This document shows, piece by piece, positions 1 through 11,400 of a stretch of DNA of 59,248 bases. Source of the DNA: Polychytrium aggregatum. Lineage: Eukaryota; Chytridiomycota; Chytridiomycetes; Polychytriales. Every line of letters begins with the position of its first letter. The first letter of the stretch is position 1. The notes under the pieces were generated by a model, which worked only from the letters and a program-made list of their open reading frames with translations, was not told where the DNA came from and searched no databases. The stretch is from positions 1-59,248 of the forward strand of contig NW_026516397.1 of assembly GCF_025602895.1 (NCBI RefSeq). Reading direction: 5' to 3'. The position numbers were made by a program, and so were the translations under genes.

Positions 1-896
1 ATGCCGTTCGTTGATCTTCTATGATGTCCTCTGTTTGATACTGCCCAGCTCTTCTGCGGATGTCTTGTGATTTCTCGCCAATGATGTTCCATTTGATGTC
101 TCTCGTTGATGATGCCTCTGGTGGGGGTGTCGGATCGACATCCCAAATAACCCGCCGCCCTGTTTTCTCCCTCCGCCTCCCTCTGCCGTTTGCATATAAG
201 CTCTTTGTACTGCTCTCTCGTAATTGTACCTGAATACTACCCCCCCCCATTCCAACGGGAACAAAGCAAAAGAATCCATAATCCTCTTGCAAGAGCAGCA
301 GACCAGATCACTGGGTGATGTGCGTGCAAAAAGTCCACTGGCATTCAGTCGCTGTGGTCGTACGGATAATGATAATCGTCTATGTGAAGGGTTTGGGTGG
401 TGGCCGAGGTCGATTGGATTGTGCTCCTTCAGCCCATTCGGGCCAGTGCAAGACGTGTTTTGCATCCATTAACGAAAGCAGTTCAGCCAGAAGGTCGCAT
501 TCTCGTTTCTGAGTGGGAGACACAAGCCGCTGTCCCAGAAATGTCTACTCTCATCAACTGCACTCGTCGGTTGAATTCGCAGCCACAGATTCTGGCAGTA
601 TACACATGTATACACATGTATACACACATGCATGTGTATATTACTCTTGGTTGAGCGAATGTAGTGATGCGGGAGGAGGGGAGGGATGGAGCTGGAGGCG
701 GTAATCGGGGACGAGGGGAATGGGGACGAGGCTGCCGACGGGCATTCTCTTGGGTTTCTTGTGGGGCGTTTCTTCCTCGAGCCTTGCCCCGGAAGCCGCC
801 ACCATCTCGCGGAGTTGTGTTGACCCGGGCCCGGTTCTGGTCGAGCCACAAACGTAGCGGCCAGGTGTGTGCGCGCGTGTGCTTGTGTGTATGAGC
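1..896. other. Gene-free left edge with a TACACATG-type microsatellite
   Basis: No convincing coding region was found. The open frames here are short, overlap on both strands and resemble no family I know. Positions 597-643 hold an alternating purine/pyrimidine, partly palindromic repeat built from TATACACATG units. The 3' end of the hydrolase gene, which is transcribed leftward, abuts this region at 897, so its terminator and 3' UTR probably lie here. Confidence 0.6.
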
Positions 897-3764
897 TCAG
901 TTGAGTAGCCTTCGAGACTTGCCCATGTAGTAGCCAAAGAACCAACTCAGCAGCACCACGACGATGCCCTTGTAGCGGATCGTCTCCACCAGCTTCTTGA
1001 TGAGGAAGAGGGCATAGATGTGTGTGGCGCTGGACTGCCGTGAGACGGCGCGGTGCAGGGCCGGGGTCGGTCGAAGAAGCTGACTTGCCGGTACAGGTTG
1101 TGCGGGCTGTGTGGGATGTGACCGAGACGCACCAGCCGATGTCGGGTCTGGGACAGGGGTTGCAGTGCCGTCGGTGTTGTTGTTGGTGTGGGTGTGGGTG
1201 TTGGGGTCAGGGACGCTCTCGAGCTCAACTTCCGAATCGCTCAGATCGTTGTCAGACTCGCCAAAGGACGTGGCATGGATCTCCTTGTGGATGATGTGCG
1301 GGTCGATCGGGGTTGAGAACGGCAGTATCGCTCGGCTCGGGACCAGGGGCGCACTCAAGCCGATCGGCGTCGCAAAGGTCTTTTGGAGATCCGGTGGGAG
1401 GCTGAGGTAGGTCTGGATGAACGAGAAAGGGAGACGGTGAGAGCGACATCCCAGCGAAAGTTTCAGATCGTGCAACAAGTGCGGTCATGAAGCAACGAGC
1501 AACCAAGAAAAAACATGGCGGCAGGATGAGCGTCTCGGAGTCTCTGGAGCAACTGCCAGTCTGGCTGGCACGACCGTGCCATGTGCACTCACCTCGAACA
1601 TGGCCGTGATGAACTCGTGCACCGGTCCTGGGAACCACCGCTTGATGGTGAAGTTCCCCGACCACCATCCGAGGTGGCCGCCCTGCTGTGTGGTTGCCAG
1701 GATGGCATACGGATTGCTGCGGATTTCGTGGTAAGGGAGGGCTTCTTTGTGGGCGATGGGGTCGTCGATGGCATGCAGACAGAGCAGTGGCACTCGGACA
1801 TTGGGGATGTGCGGGGCAGAGGAGCCCAGTCGGTAGTATTCGTCGACGGTCCGATAGCGGAAGGCGATGCGGGTCGCTCGGTCGTCAAAGTCGGTGATGC
1901 GTCGAGCCTGGTTTGTGTCCACATGAGCCGCAGCGAGAGGGCAGAGTGCAGTGAAGACCAAGGGTGATGGCAGCATTTGAGGACGCGCCCAGACCAAAGG
2001 GTCATCCAAAAGAATGATTTGCGTGCAGAGGTCAGACGAAAACAGCGCAGCAGATGGCCGGTTAGTGTGATGATCCCAAGTCTGTCGGAATCATACCAGG
2101 GCATGCCGCCGGGTGGTGCTTGATCCATTGGCATGTTGGTGACGCCGGTAACTCCAACTCCACACACATGCGGCATTGCTCCACTGCGAGATGACGACAC
2201 TGACCATACCTTAAGCACATGGTCCGGATCGATGAGCTCCTGGTCTTTGATGGCATCGATGTGACTGTCGGTACAAAGCAGAGCCACAAGGGGGAGGGAG
2301 AAGGGCAGAGGCGTGATTTCGATGTGGGAAGATTGGAGATGAGCAGGGTGAAACCAAGTACAAGAGCGGTACTGGAGGTGTGCTATCACACAAGGCGGCA
2401 TGGAGACGGCGCACCGAGCCGGAGGAGCGACGACCACCAATACGGCGACGCTATCGAATACAGTTCACCGCTTGTTCGCAGTCGCCGACAGGTGGTAGAG
2501 CTCTGCGCTTACCTGCGGAAAAGGCTCTTTAGCGACACCGTCATGGCGGCCGAGTAGATTTTTCCAACCAAGCTGCGGTGGAGCGCTCGGCTGCTGATGA
2601 GCAGGTCGTAGGGATTTCCAACCGAGATGGCCGCAATGAAGGGACAATCCGAGCCCATCTCTCCAACGGCCTGCGATCGACGTTGCAGGACGATTGGTCA
2701 GTCGGTGTCGTGGCGATGGGATGAGCTGGAAGAGCGATTGCTTCGGCGGGAGTAATCGATACAGCCGCACAGGCCAGAGCAGACACGCGAGTACAGGCGA
2801 GGATGCTTGCCTTTAGAATGATGTTTGCACCAAGCGAGAACCCGATGCCAATCAGAGGGCTTTCTGGGCATTTGCGTCGGATGTAGTCGAGCGCAAACTT
2901 GATGTCGCCGGTATAGGCCGCGCAGTAGAGCTGGCTCGTGGTGAGTTTGGTGCCAGCGCAGCCGCGGAAGTTGACGACGACGCAGCGATAGTACTGGGGC
3001 CCTTTCGTGACCTCGCGGACCAGGTCTTTGATGTAGGATTCGTGGGAGCCGCCAGTGAGGCCGTGGAGAATGACGACGATGGGAGTTTCGTCAAAGGGAT
3101 GTCGGTTGGGTCCCGGACACCAGTCCAGGGCGATGTTGCCGCCATCGGGGAGCTGGAGATGATCTCTACAAATGCGATGGCGAGTTGGGACGATGAGACT
3201 GCGGACCCGGCACTGTCCGGCGCCTCTGCCAATCCTGCCGACGCTCCTGTCGATGCTCCTGTCGATGGCTCTTTCCTCAGATGCACCACTCTTGATGTTG
3301 GCGGATCTGCTGATGCACTGATAACAGGCCCACCATCGCGACGAGCGGCGGGTACAGGCTCCATATCGAACCACACATGGCTGCTTTCTGTCTCCTGCCT
3401 ACCTCTCGTATCGGAAGCCATTGTTGAAGTAGTTTGCGTTCTTCATCTTGTCGTTGTAGAAGGACGTGAAGATAGTCTGCAGATGACCGTTGCTGAGCCA
3501 CAGGGTTGGGTGGTAAACGGCCTTGGGTCCATAGAGCCCCGGACAATGCTTCTTGACAAACTCGGAGAGGGGCATCCGGCGAATGCGGTGTGTGTCTGGG
3601 TCAACAATGGGGATGTGGATCGTCTCGTGGGCATGGGTGAGCACCACGGGCGACCGGACAATCTGCATGTAGATCCAGAGGAGAGCCAGGATGGCGGCGG
3701 CCGGATAGACCAGGCTGGCGGCGATGCTGCCAAACATTCCGGTCTCGATGTCGACGATGCTCAT
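897..3764 (-). CDS. EMB8/ABHD1-3-type membrane alpha/beta hydrolase
   Basis: Six exons: 3764-3403, 3165-2811, 2670-2513, 2264-2210, 1907-1593 and 1412-897. They give 586 aa and all phases close. The start is the ATG at 3764; the longer open frame above it has only a TTG. An N-terminal membrane segment (about residues 10-32) precedes the YheT/EMB8 hydrolase core: oxyanion motif HGLTGG (155-160), nucleophile elbow GFSLG with Ser231, acid Asp358 or 359 in HAIDDP, and His388 in QGGHLGWW. Relatives are lipid acyl-ester hydrolases or acyltransferases of the yeast Eht1/Eeb1 and animal ABHD1/ABHD3 group; the substrate is not predictable. The C-terminus adds about 100 low-complexity Asp/Ser/Pro/Thr-rich residues and a second hydrophobic helix followed by basic residues, suggesting tail anchoring. 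Intron 2 appears to use a GC donor (AAAG/GCAAGC). Confidence 0.88.
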
Positions 3765-4622
3765 GGCTGCGCTGCGGATGGTGAATCTGGCGAGTCCAGT
3801 GACGCTTGCGGACAGGACGGCAGCAAGGATGGCAGCAACGAGCAAGCGGGACGAATAGAAGGGTGCTGCGACGGGTCTTGAACGAAAGACGAGGCAGACG
3901 CTTGGCCTGGCCGACGAAAGCTGTTGGTGCGGTAGAACAGGCTATCAGAGGCAGAGACTGGGACGATGGACGAGGCCCGAATGCGGCATTTGCCTGCGGT
4001 AGCAGACGATGGCCAGGATGCACGCAGAGAGCGACAAGCTGCCCGGCTTGACGACGATGGCGATGACGACGAAGAAAAAAAGGTGGAATTCGGAAAACGT
4101 CCTTGGGCACGAGCCGACCAAGCGGGAAAACGGGCCGATTGGGATTTGCCCTGGCGCCCCACGCGACCGCCGGATGCGAGATGGATGATGGACGACAGCA
4201 CCGCGAATGGAAGAAGCGACCTGGCGATAGCATGGGTCGTGGCGAAGACCGAAGCCCAACGAGAGTGTCGCCATGGAAAGTAGGAGCACGTCCTTGCAGT
4301 GGACGGCAAAAGCTGGCCACGACCGAGTGTCCCATTTCATTTTGGAAACGTTGTAATTCGCTCGCAAACATGAACGCAGACACCAAGAGATTATGCGAGG
4401 GAGAGGGAGAGAATATTGCACGGCACGAGCAAGCACCGCCGCCCAGGCAACCAGTGCCTGGAGTGACGGTGATAGCGAAGCGAAAGGGTGGTAAATAGAG
4501 GTCATGAGAAGGACTATTCATTCGAAACGAGGCGGAATTAATTTGAACCCCAAGGTTGGTGGGTGTGGGTGTGGCAAGCGCTTTGCTTTGGCCGGGGCCG
4601 ATAGATCGAAATCGGATGCACT
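3765..4622. other. Intergenic: hydrolase promoter and GH19 3' flank
   Basis: This gap lies between two leftward genes and should hold the promoter of the hydrolase and the upstream side of the chitinase 3' end. I see no conserved protein in any frame and no clear TATA box. The open frames present are GC-driven shadows. Confidence 0.5.
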
Positions 4623-5894
4623 TTAGCAGCTCATGGGGCGGCTGTCGGTCATGCTCATGCACTTGAGAACTTCCTGGTAGCGCTGGATGCGGAGGACCTG
4701 GTTCGCGGCACCGGAACCGCCGTTGCATTCGAGCTGGCCGTTGATGGCGCGGGTGGCATCGGCAAAGGAGCCCTTTCCGCAGTTGTTTTCGTACCAGAAC
4801 CAGACGGCCGTCTTCCAGGCAAGGGTGATGTCGGTGGCAACAAGGTCGGGGTTGCTGAGCAGATCAACGCCAATGGACTTGCCAGCAGCCTGGTAGTTGC
4901 AGGACCACGAGAGCTGGATAAAGCCTCTGCAGCGGGAGAGAGACAAGATGTCGAATGAGTGGGAGTGTACAGCCAGCAGGTGGCTTCCATGTCTGCCAGC
5001 CGACCGGATGGTGCCGGTGATAAGCGCCGCGCAGCGAGGCTTACCTTCCGTAGTAGTGCTTGCCAGCAGGGACCGGAGCATTGCACCAGGCAGGGCCATC
5101 GTAACTGGTGACGCAGCTGCTCTTGGCCGACGGCAGAGCGCAGTACTCACTGGGAGGCAATGGAAGAATGAGTGTGAGCACCGAGGCTGATGGGCCATGG
5201 ATCGCATCCAGTGATATCTGGGGCGAGAGAGCACAAAGGCGCAGGACTTACACCACAGCGGTCAGACCGTCACTCTCGTGGTCAATTTCTCCGAGGAACA
5301 TGGCGAGTTCGCTGCGGGAGGATCCCAGGGAAGTACCGGCGACGGCGGCCTGCAGACCAGTCCAGCGGTCCTGGACCATCTGGTCGGTGGTAAGCTTGGT
5401 GAAGGCGCACTTGAACTCGTCGAGGGTCATGAGGAAGCTGCCGGGAGGCGACGGGGGCTGGGTTTGGCAGGTGGGAGTTGGACAAGAAGGGATTCGAGCA
5501 GCAGGCAGTTGAATGAGGTGATGAGAATGGATGGATAGCCCTGGCGACAATAACGAATGGCAAGGATACGGTTGGCAGAGGCAGCGCAGGGCAGAGGTCA
5601 TACCGTGGTGGGAGTCGAAGTGGCAGTGGTCCGGGTGATGGTGGTGGTGGTGGGCTTGACAGTCTTGGTCTTGGTGGTCTTGGTCTTGGTGGTCTTAGCC
5701 TTGGTGGTCTTAGCCTTAGTGGTCTTCGACTTGGGAGCCTTGGCTCCAACGCCGTTGGCCGAGGACGACACATGGTTCTGGCCGGAGACGGCGACATCGG
5801 CACCGACATTGGCGTTTCCGCCGCGGGCCAGGACGGTCGTGGCGGCACAGAGAACCAGGCCGAGGGTGGAGAGGGTCGAGCTAGAGAAGATCAT
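4623..5894 (-). CDS. Secreted GH19 chitinase with Lys/Thr-rich linker
   Basis: Four exons: 5894-5604, 5457-5252, 5149-5045 and 4926-4623. They give 301 aa and all phases close. A signal peptide (about residues 1-23) leads into a short Ser/Gly/Ala stretch and a linker (about 50-97) of alternating Lys and Thr, then a glycoside hydrolase family 19 domain. Diagnostic segments are FLGEIDHES with the probable catalytic acid Glu158, a second acidic candidate Glu167 in VVEYCALP, HYYGRGFIQLSW, AWKTAVWFW and ATRAINGQLEC. Cysteines are plentiful, as in secreted chitinases. The enzyme should cut beta-1,4-linked GlcNAc in chitin outside the cell, in wall remodelling or substrate digestion. Fungal chitinases are usually GH18; GH19 is sporadic in fungi. 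It shares an upstream region with COA8. Confidence 0.9.
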
Positions 5895-6745
5895 GTCGAA
5901 GGCGGCGGAAATGAGAGGTGGGGTGCTGGCTGAATGGCGATGGAATGAGATCGGGGAATGGGATTGAGATGAGTTTGAGCGATCCTGCTGCAGACCACGA
6001 GCGACCAAGACGCAAAGGACACGACGGACCTGGGACAGGGGAGCGGGAAAGACATGGATTTATGGGAGGAGGCGCTGGGCGCGTGAGGGCAGACGACGCG
6101 GCTGTGGCGCGGCAGGGCAGAAGGCACGCGACCACGACGCGCGTGGCTGTGCAGGGCGGGTGGCGGCGCCTTTCCTCTTCCTTTCTTTTGCGCTGCGGCG
6201 GGGGCCTGTGCTGTGTGCGTGTGTTTCGGCCTGTGCCCATGGCTGTATTGTCAAGCTGGTGCGCTGTTGAACAGACTCGGTACATTGTTGAATGGAGTCG
6301 GTGTTTGGGTTTGGTGTTTGGGTTTCGGTGGAGGCGTGGCCGAGTCGCTGGCTGTCCACGGGTGCATACAGCGACAGTGCGAGATACAGCGGCAGCGGCG
6401 GTCACACAGAATCGGTTCTGTGCAGCTGTTGCCCGCACAGAAGCCCACGTGGCGCTTCCACACGTGACATGCACACGTGATGCGGATGCACTCCAGCCAG
6501 GTTCGAACGGTCTGACTCACCATCTGTGTTCTGACTTGGCTCGGTTTGTCTTTTTTCCTCGTCGCTACATCGATCGTCGCTGAATCGATCGTCGCCAAAT
6601 CGATCGTCGCTGTCCACCCGCCGACCTCGTCATCTTCCGTCGCGAAGGCCTCCTCGTTCCCTCCCGGTCCAAGCTGTCCTCGGCCTCAGAAGCTGCAAAG
6701 TCCACCATTGTTGCCCACCCTGCTTAAGGGCTAGTTCTCCACAGC
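5895..6745. other. Divergent promoter region between GH19 chitinase and COA8
   Basis: 851 bp separate two divergent start codons and should contain both promoters. The COA8 side carries a 15-bp tandem repeat (6571-6612), listed separately. Open frames crossing the region show no family resemblance. The T-rich stretch at 6547-6560 lies just before the repeat. Confidence 0.6.
6571..6612. repeat. 15-bp tandem repeat containing CGATCG, about 2.8 copies
   Basis: Units begin at 6571, 6586 and 6601, each starting CGATCGTCGC followed by a variable TGAAT or CAAAT. The array lies 134-175 bp before the COA8 start codon. It may be a protein-binding repeat or part of the 5' UTR. Confidence 0.8.
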
Positions 6746-7644
6746 ATGGCTTCCCGCGCTCGCACCTGGACTCGGCTTCTGGCCGGTTCGTCGGCTTCCT
6801 CATCATCGACCCCGCGGTCCCTGATGGTCTCGTCGCCGCATCCTGCCTCCAACATCCGGCTTCTTGAGCTGAAGACGCCCGAGTCCCGCAGTGCTCTGTT
6901 GCCGGAGGAAGTCGCCTATCTCGAGGCTCTGAAGGATGCCCAACACTTCCACCACACGTTTTGGACAGGCAACAACCAGAGCTTCATTGCGCGAAAGGCC
7001 GAATTCGAAACCGAAGGTGCGCATACAGATGCGTCTATGCTCGATGGATAGACTGCCGTCTGATGGGTCACTGCTCGATGGGCAGGCGGCAGCCGGATCG
7101 ACGGCTTAATTCGATGCTGGATTGGCTGGCGGGTCGATGCTGAAATGGCGGATTGCAATGCAGCGGGATTCTATCTATCTGTACCGCCTCGGCGCTCCCT
7201 TGCTGTGTGTCGCTGCTCATCATTCAGCCGTGTTATGAGCTCCAAACATGCACGCTTGCCATTGCGGATTTCTCATGTCGATGAAGGTTCTGACTCTGGC
7301 TTCTCTTTCCAGTCTTCCGACAACACAACCGCTCGGCCACCCCCGAGGAGCTCTCGCGATTCTACAAGATCTATCTGGACGATTCCTTTGATCGACACAT
7401 GCTTTATAATCGCGAGTGCTGGAAGCTGAACTTTGCACTGCTGCCGCCCTACTATCGGGCGCAGATGGCGTATTTCAGACGGGCGCTGCTTGGTGCTCAC
7501 ACCGCCTCCTCCCGCGCTGCCGCAAGCTCCGTCTTTGCCCCGATTGTGTCTGCCGTTGATTCCATCCGCTATGTTGTGCGCAACTGGTATTGGGCGTATC
7601 GCTTTTCGTCCATGTACCGGGCCCAAGGTGTCACTTACCGATAA
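6746..7644 (+). CDS. COA8: COA8/APOPT1-family cytochrome c oxidase assembly factor
   Basis: Two exons, 6746-7016 and 7313-7644, joined in phase 1, give 200 aa. The N-terminus (MASRARTWTRLLAG...) is Arg/Ser-rich and lacks acidic residues, as expected for a mitochondrial presequence. The core matches the COA8 family: HTFWTGNNQSFIARKAEFE followed by FYKIYLDDSFDRHMLYNREC, corresponding to the animal motif FWxxxNxxFxxxKxxF and the FxxxxLxxxFxxHxxYNR region. COA8 proteins act in the mitochondrial matrix and support cytochrome c oxidase biogenesis; loss in humans causes complex IV deficiency. The ATG at 6746 is the first in frame and follows a T/C-rich leader. The assignment rests on remembered family motifs rather than an alignment. 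Confidence 0.8.
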
Positions 7645-8470
7645 AGTGCGGTTCACAGCCGCCCTGGTCGTCTCCCTTCCTCTGTCCCTTGCCTCTTTCC
7701 CAGTCGTCCCGATCGACTCTTCTTTTTTGCTTCTCTGTTTTTTTGGATCTGAACGGCCTTTGACGCTGCCGGTAGCGGAAATGCCCCTCCGTGGCATGTA
7801 ATGATGTTGGAATCGAGCGCGCAAATGTATCTCGTATCCAGCAAAGCCCCCCCCCTCGCACGGCGCATCGCCGCTTCGTTGCATATCGGAGCACGCCATG
7901 CCATCATCGTGCGAAACAGCTACTTCTGCTTCTGCTTCTGCTTCTGCTTCATGCATGGCGAGTCCAACCTCTGTCCACTTTGCGTCGCACAGTCGTCACA
8001 CGGCCGTCCTCCGTTGTTCGGTGATGTTCCTCGGCACGACGAAAACGCTGCCGGCTTTGCCGAGACCAGTCCCCGTCGGAATATCAACATCAACGGCCAT
8101 CAACGGCCATCAACGGCCATCAACAGCCATCAACGGCCGTCGTTGGTGAATCGGGGCGACGCTTTTGAGCTGGTGTTCGAGTGCCGTGCGATCGCTGGGC
8201 CTGGCAGGCTGGATCCGGCGCACTGGGCCGGTTGTGGCGCAGAGTTGTCCATCGCATGAGGACCAAAGTCCCCTCCCCGCAGGCTCTTGTCCGCATCAGG
8301 TCCAGAGCGCCCATCGCACCGCAAGCCGATTCATCTGCTCCTGCGCCGACCTCCTGCGGCTCCTCCCAGCCTCGTTCGTCGACACCTCCTTGCTGCCGCC
8401 GACCCGCCCCGTCGTCGGCCGTCCGCTGGATCTGGCCTCCCGCTCGTCCTTCCGCCTCACCAGTCTCGCC
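7645..8470. other. Intergenic between COA8 and SCAP; two tandem repeats
   Basis: Holds the COA8 3' flank and the SCAP promoter and 5' leader. A (TTCTGC)n run lies at 7923-7950 and a 10-bp array at 8081-8140. The SCAP reading frame is open upstream of its ATG but contains no earlier in-frame ATG, and that stretch has no recognisable domain. Confidence 0.6.
8081..8140. repeat. 10-bp tandem repeat CAACGGCCAT, 5-6 copies
   Basis: The unit recurs from 8091 at exact 10-bp spacing, with one A/G substitution in the fourth copy (8121-8130) and a degraded last copy. It is about 330 bp upstream of the SCAP start codon. Confidence 0.85.
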
Positions 8471-11400
8471 ATGCCATCTGAGGGGCTCGTCCGGTCCAGG
8501 ATCGACAGGCTCTTCTACCACCACGGACTCGTCTGTGCCTCGAGGCCCTACTCAACGCTGCTTTTCTCCTTCGCCCTCATCATATATCTTTCCTACCCGG
8601 TGCTGTCGTCCACCAACAAGACCAATCCCTTTGTCCATCTGATCGAGGAGCACCGAGCCTGGGATGAGCTGCACACCCGCCCAACCGATTCGTGGCTGCT
8701 GAACCTTGGGCGCTTCGTTCTCTACCAAGCCTCGTCCGCCTCAGCCAGCTCCGTGGTGCTGCTGCTCTGCTATGCCATCGTCTTTGTCTACATTTCGCTG
8801 GTGATGCAAAAGATCGACCTGGTCAAGTCCAAGTTCGGGATCGGATTCGGCGCCATCCTGATGGTCGTTGCGTCGATGCTCATGGCCGTTGGGCTCTGCA
8901 TCCTGATGGGCTTTGACCAGTCGAACCAGCTCGTGCCGTGGTACGAGATTCTGCCCTTCCTGATCATCGCCATCGGTGTCGAGAACATCCTCAATCTCGT
9001 CAAAGCCATCGTCCAGACCTCCATGGACCTGCCCGTCAAGAAGCGAGTCGGTCTTGGCCTGAGCCAAATCGGCTCCAAGATGGCGCTGTCGATGGGCTAC
9101 CAGATGCTGTTTCTGGTCGGCGGATCACTCATCGACATCCCGGCCCTCCAGGTATGCCCTCTCCATCAGAGCACTTGGACACGCCATCCTGAAGCCGGCT
9201 CTATGATCGGGATTATCGTCATCTCAGAGCTCTGGACTGCAAGCCCGTCATGTCGATGTTCGCCCTCGACTGCCCTGCCCGATCTTGCCCATCCGCGAGT
9301 GCTTGCCGTTAGACTGACGGGCTGCTATTCCGCCTTGCACAGGAGTTCTGTCTCGTGGCTTCGCTCGCCGTCGTCATCGGTTTTTTGCTCCAAATCACGT
9401 TTTTCACCGCCATTCTATCGATCGATATCCGGCGCCTCGAGGTACGGACATCATCCAATCATGGCATTCTGCCCTTGCGGTCGAGTGTCGATCGCTGCGA
9501 CCACACCGCATCCGGGAGCCACAGCTTTGATGCCCGCAATGAAATTGCGCACTGTGACCGAGATTGAGATTCAATGCCCATGCCGAGGCCAATGCTGTTG
9601 TCATGTGGCACTGACCCGTCATGGTCGTTCCCACGCACTTCCAATTGCAGCTGTCGGACCTTTATCGATTGAAGAACCCGGCTCATACCGCCGACGGGAA
9701 AGCCAAGGAAGGGCAGAGGAAGCATCTGCCCCGCAGTCTTGTGCTGGTTCGTTGTAGATCGTGCTTCGTCTGCGACTCGATACCTTCTTGCGCTGTCCTG
9801 CAGCAGTCACTGCAAATGAGTCTGGATATACAACTGGGGGCTATCGTGCCGAGAGAGTGTTTTGGTCCATACCTGCCCAACAGCGACCACTTTCGCCCTC
9901 GGTCTGTGACGAGAAGCAGCTTTGTGCCACTGACTCTGCTCCCCTTTGACTCCGCTCGCTATCTAGACATTTTTGATCATGTTGTGTCTTGGATTCGGTC
10001 TTTACGAGAGCTATGGCAGCCGCCGCCAAGTCGGACGCCCCATTGCACCCCTTCCCGAGGCAACGTCGGTCGTTCACTATGATCCCAACACAGAGAACGA
10101 GTACGGCCAAGCGGCAGAGTCGTTGTCGGCATCAGATCGCCCATCTGTTTGGCCGCCATCACTCCCTACTGCTTCGGGGTCCGCTGGTCCATCGAGCACG
10201 GGTCCCGACGGGCAAATCAATCGTGCGGACCATGAGCCGAATGCAACTACCCCGGCGGCATCGTTTGACGCTGTGATCAAGTTCCTCCGCGCTCCGGTTC
10301 TGATCGTGGGCCTGGTCGTCAGTCTGCTCGTCAGCATCTTTGCCTGTATCGGCTTGACGGGATTCCTGGACTGGGTGCTCAAGCGAGTCATCTTTGCTGG
10401 CTTGAAGAAGGTGGCCAGCATTATATTTTGGCAGTACAGCCCAGAAGTGAGTCCTGTCGATGACCATGACGGAGATTGGCCCGATGCTGCAGAATCGCTG
10501 TGGTCTGGCGGTCGCGATCCTGCGCACACAGCAAACCCCACGCTCGCACCGCCCAAGATCCTCTACGATCGCATCCGCATCGCCACGATCAAATCCTCGC
10601 TTCCGTATCCCGTTTCAAACGCCAAACTCATCTACAAGGACGAGGGCGATGCCGAGACCGGGCGCCACGGGTTTCAGCAAGTACTCTGGAATCGCCTGGA
10701 AAAGCTGGTCTACTGCGACTTGCTGAGTCTGCGGCCGCTGCGATCGACGCCATCGGCTTCGAGCCTGTGTCGCACTTTGGCTCGGTACAGCACAGACTAT
10801 GGCACCCGCATCATCGCCCTTGAGCACCAACCGAAATACCGACTCGTTATTGTCGTGCTTGATGATGGCCATATCGACATCTGGGATACAGTTGACTGGA
10901 AGCGTCAGCGTCTCTTCAAGATCATGCTCGGCGCCTACAAGATCACGGCTCACTGCTTCTTTGACTTGCCGGTCTTGGACAGCACGGTTCCTCAAAAGCC
11001 TGAACAACCCCTGTCGGCTGGGCCCACACTCCGGGAAGGCGCGCTGTGCATCGCCCTCTCTAACGGTGACCTGTTTACCCTTGTTTACACCCGCCCGTCG
11101 GAGCACTTCGGGTTCCACAACATCCAGCGGCATGTGCCGATAACCACCATTGGATCATGCCTCGCCGGCCTGCAATTATTCATCGGACTGGCCGACGGCT
11201 CCATCGTAGCCCTGGACTCGATGTTTCAGGCGCACGAACGGCCGGGGTCTGGCGTCCCGATAGGCCAGCGAACCTTTAGTGGCCACGCCGACAAGATCAC
11301 CCATTTGAATCACCAAGCTGATCTCAATGTCCTTTTCAGCGGCGACGCCAAGGGACAAGTCCGCATATGGAGCTGTACCACTGGCGAGTGTCTGCTTGTC

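Noticed and set aside
6495..6520. GGTTCGAAC, a tRNA T-loop-like string
   Set aside because: No T-stem pairing, no anticodon arm or acceptor stem around it.
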